From assembly GCA_947624315.1 (NCBI GenBank), contig CANQJU010000066.1, positions 1 to 6,571 on the forward strand: a stretch of 6,571 nucleotides of DNA, written 5' to 3'. The translations under genes were made by a program, and so were the position numbers. Every line of letters starts with the position of its first letter. The first letter of the stretch is position 1. Source of the stretch: an uncultured Bacilli bacterium (lineage in GTDB: Bacteria > Bacillota_I > Bacilli_A > ML615J-28 > CAG-698). Below, piece after piece: positions 5,591 through 6,571 of this stretch. The notes beneath the pieces are model-generated. The model had not been told where the DNA came from, did no database searches, and worked only from the letters and a program-made list of their open reading frames with translations.

Positions 5591-6400
5591 TCAGTTATTA
5601 AGACAAGAATACATTCCTAAGACTTTCAAAGTAAATCCTTTTTCTTTCGCAAAGTCTTTTATCATTTCCTCTATTTCTTTATATTTATTTTCTACCGGAA
5701 ATTCAATATAAAAATTATATGTTCCAAGTTCATTTTTAGTTGGACGTGACATTATGCAACTCAAGTTTATTTGATACTTTTGGAATATCTTTAAAGCATC
5801 TGTTAAGGCACCTGGATAGTCGCTATTTGCACAAACCCACAAACTACATTTATCTTTTTGATAGTTTTCTTTATTAGTTTTTCCAATAACAACAAATCTT
5901 GTGTAGTTATGAGGATTATCAATAACATGAGGGATTAATGTTTTAAAATTTTTATTAATTGTTAAATGCATAGGAACAATAGCACTTGAATTAACATTTT
6001 CTAACATTTTTTCTAATGATTCAACATTGTTTTGGGTTTGATAGATATCTAAATTATCTTGATTAATAAAATCTAAACATTGACCATATGCTTTAAACTG
6101 AACATACAAGCGATCATATTTATCATAACAACTAACAAAAGCAAAATCAATAGGAATAATTATATCACAAATTATTTGCAAATTGCTATTGAAAAGGGCA
6201 TCGAGAGTTTCTTGAACATATCCATCTAAACTATTTTCTAATGGCAAAATAGTTATATCATTATTATCCATGTTTTTAGCAACCTTAGAGATTGTTGGAA
6301 AATAGTTGATAGTCGCATTATTTAATTTGTTTTGTTCTAAAAATTTTTGCAAAGCAACATCACAAAATGTTCCTTTTGGGCCTAATAATCCTATTTGCAT
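5591..6400 (-). CDS. pheA: Prephenate dehydratase (divergent, with ACT domain)
   Basis: The enzyme converts prephenate to phenylpyruvate, the branch step to phenylalanine, in the cytosol. The 269 residues match the usual length of a stand-alone dehydratase. Catalytic-domain motifs are LGPKGTF (6-12), PLENSLDGYVQETLD (53-67, normally PIENS..GsV..tlD) and NYTRF (165-169) with the catalytic Thr167. The ACT domain (about 185-265) shows PGALTDAL (196-203) and SRP (218-220). Two departures stand out: the usual SHPQ-type stretch is replaced by KAYGQC (103-108), and the ESRP motif of the phenylalanine site reads MSRP. Activity is likely but feedback control may differ. The ATG at 6400 has AGAGG 7 nt upstream. 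The stop is TGA. It is a single-gene unit with its own promoter and terminator. No T-box, leader peptide or attenuator was seen in the roughly 27-nt leader. Shikimate-pathway genes are not in the window. Confidence 0.9.
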   Translation of the reverse strand: MQIGLLGPKGTFCDVALQKFLEQNKLNNATINYFPTISKVAKNMDNNDITILPLENSLDGYVQETLDALFNSNLQIICDIIIPIDFAFVSCYDKYDRLYVQFKAYGQCLDFINQDNLDIYQTQNNVESLEKMLENVNSSAIVPMHLTINKNFKTLIPHVIDNPHNYTRFVVIGKTNKENYQKDKCSLWVCANSDYPGALTDALKIFQKYQINLSCIMSRPTKNELGTYNFYIEFPVENKYKEIEEMIKDFAKEKGFTLKVLGMYSCLNN

Positions 6401-6433
6401 ATCTAAACCTCTAATATAAATTAACTGCTAAAT

Positions 6434-6462
6434 ATTTTATCATATCAAGATAATAAAAACAA
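6434..6462 (-). promoter_or_regulatory. pheA: Promoter of the prephenate dehydratase gene
   Basis: On the minus strand TAAAAT (6439-6434) is preceded by TGA, an extended -10, with TTGTTT (6462-6457) 17 nt upstream as -35. The start site would fall near 6427, giving a leader of about 27 nt that contains the AGAGG site. The -35 hexamer overlaps the 3' arm and U-tract of the hairpin at 6455-6479. Confidence 0.55.
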
Positions 6463-6479
6463 GCAGAAAATTCTGCTTG
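6455..6479 (-). terminator. Rho-independent terminator of a transcript entering from the right
   Basis: A perfect 8-bp stem, CAAGCAGA (6460-6467) with TCTGCTTG (6472-6479), has a 4-nt loop. On the minus strand it is followed by five U residues and then ATTAT. On the plus strand the downstream bases are a poor U-tract, so it should act leftward. It implies a minus-strand gene ending close to or beyond the right edge. Confidence 0.6.
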
Positions 6480-6571
6480 CTTATTCAACAAAACTGTTAT
6501 GTTACAATTGATGTGAGACTTCCAGAGTATTTAAAAAGACTTAGATCCATGATATAATAAACTAAACAAAA
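6480..6571. other. Right-edge segment without an assignable gene
   Basis: The 92 bases between the terminator hairpin and the window edge hold no recognisable gene. On the minus strand one frame is open from the edge to a TAA at 6499-6497, ending in KYSGSLTSIVT, 17 nt before the hairpin. It could be the C-terminus of a gene lying to the right, but a second minus frame is also open for 12 codons from the edge, so reading frame alone does not decide. The product is not recognised. Confidence 0.3.
6530..6558 (+). promoter_or_regulatory. Possible rightward promoter at the window edge
   Basis: On the plus strand TTTAAA (6530-6535) and TATAAT (6553-6558) are 17 nt apart, with TGA before the -10 as an extended element. 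The hexamers and spacing are the same as in the operon promoter at 5518-5546. It would drive a gene starting beyond the window. It competes with the idea that this segment is the end of a minus-strand coding sequence, so confidence is limited. Confidence 0.35.

Noticed and set aside
6401..6480. T-box, riboswitch or attenuator controlling pheA
   Set aside because: The only hairpin lies upstream of the pheA -10 and start site, and the predicted leader of about 27 nt is too short for such an element. No T-box sequence was seen.
6432..6556. Plus-strand open frame ending VRLPEYLKRLRSMI
   Set aside because: It has no ATG start or ribosome binding site and runs through the terminator hairpin and the pheA promoter. 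It is probably chance.

Overview
The window is AT-rich DNA from a low-GC Gram-positive bacterium, most likely an anaerobic, gut-type member of the Firmicutes (Bacilli or Erysipelotrichia-like). This rests on the strong AAAGGAGG-type ribosome binding sites, Firmicutes-type families such as the MnmM/YtqB methyltransferase, and an aldo/keto reductase carrying iron-sulfur clusters. TGA is a stop codon for three genes and tryptophan is read from TGG, so the code is standard and the organism is not a mycoplasma with code 4. The exact taxon cannot be read from the sequence.

Layout, left to right. A complete tyrosine recombinase gene (71-976, plus strand) opens the window. It ends in a perfect 10-bp inverted repeat with a 6-nt spacer (971-996). 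A bidirectional terminator hairpin (999-1036) separates it from everything that follows, all of which is on the minus strand. Next comes a compact six-gene operon, read right to left from a promoter at 5518-5546 to the hairpin at 999-1036. Its order is a DnaQ-type 3'-5' exonuclease with a BRCT domain, an RluA-family RNA pseudouridine synthase, the tRNA wobble-uridine methyltransferase MnmM, the RNA 2',3'-cyclic phosphodiesterase ThpR, an aldo/keto reductase with ferredoxin-like clusters, and a PF13444-type (OlsB/hemolysin-like) N-acyltransferase. The genes overlap, abut or lie within 8 nt of each other, so translational coupling is likely. Further right is a single-gene unit encoding a divergent prephenate dehydratase (5591-6400) with its own promoter and terminator. 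The last 90 bases hold the terminator of an incoming minus-strand transcript and possibly a rightward promoter, but no gene that can be assigned.

How the genes fit together. Three consecutive operon genes (RluA-like, MnmM, ThpR) act on RNA, and the exonuclease in front of them is a nucleic acid enzyme. The last two genes look metabolic: a reductase of unknown substrate and an acyltransferase that may make an N-acyl amino acid or lipid. Prephenate dehydratase serves phenylalanine synthesis. No CRISPR array, toxin-antitoxin pair, defence island or plainly new multi-gene system is visible. The points most worth a second look are the inverted repeat at the end of the integrase gene, the acyltransferase, and the altered motifs in the prephenate dehydratase.
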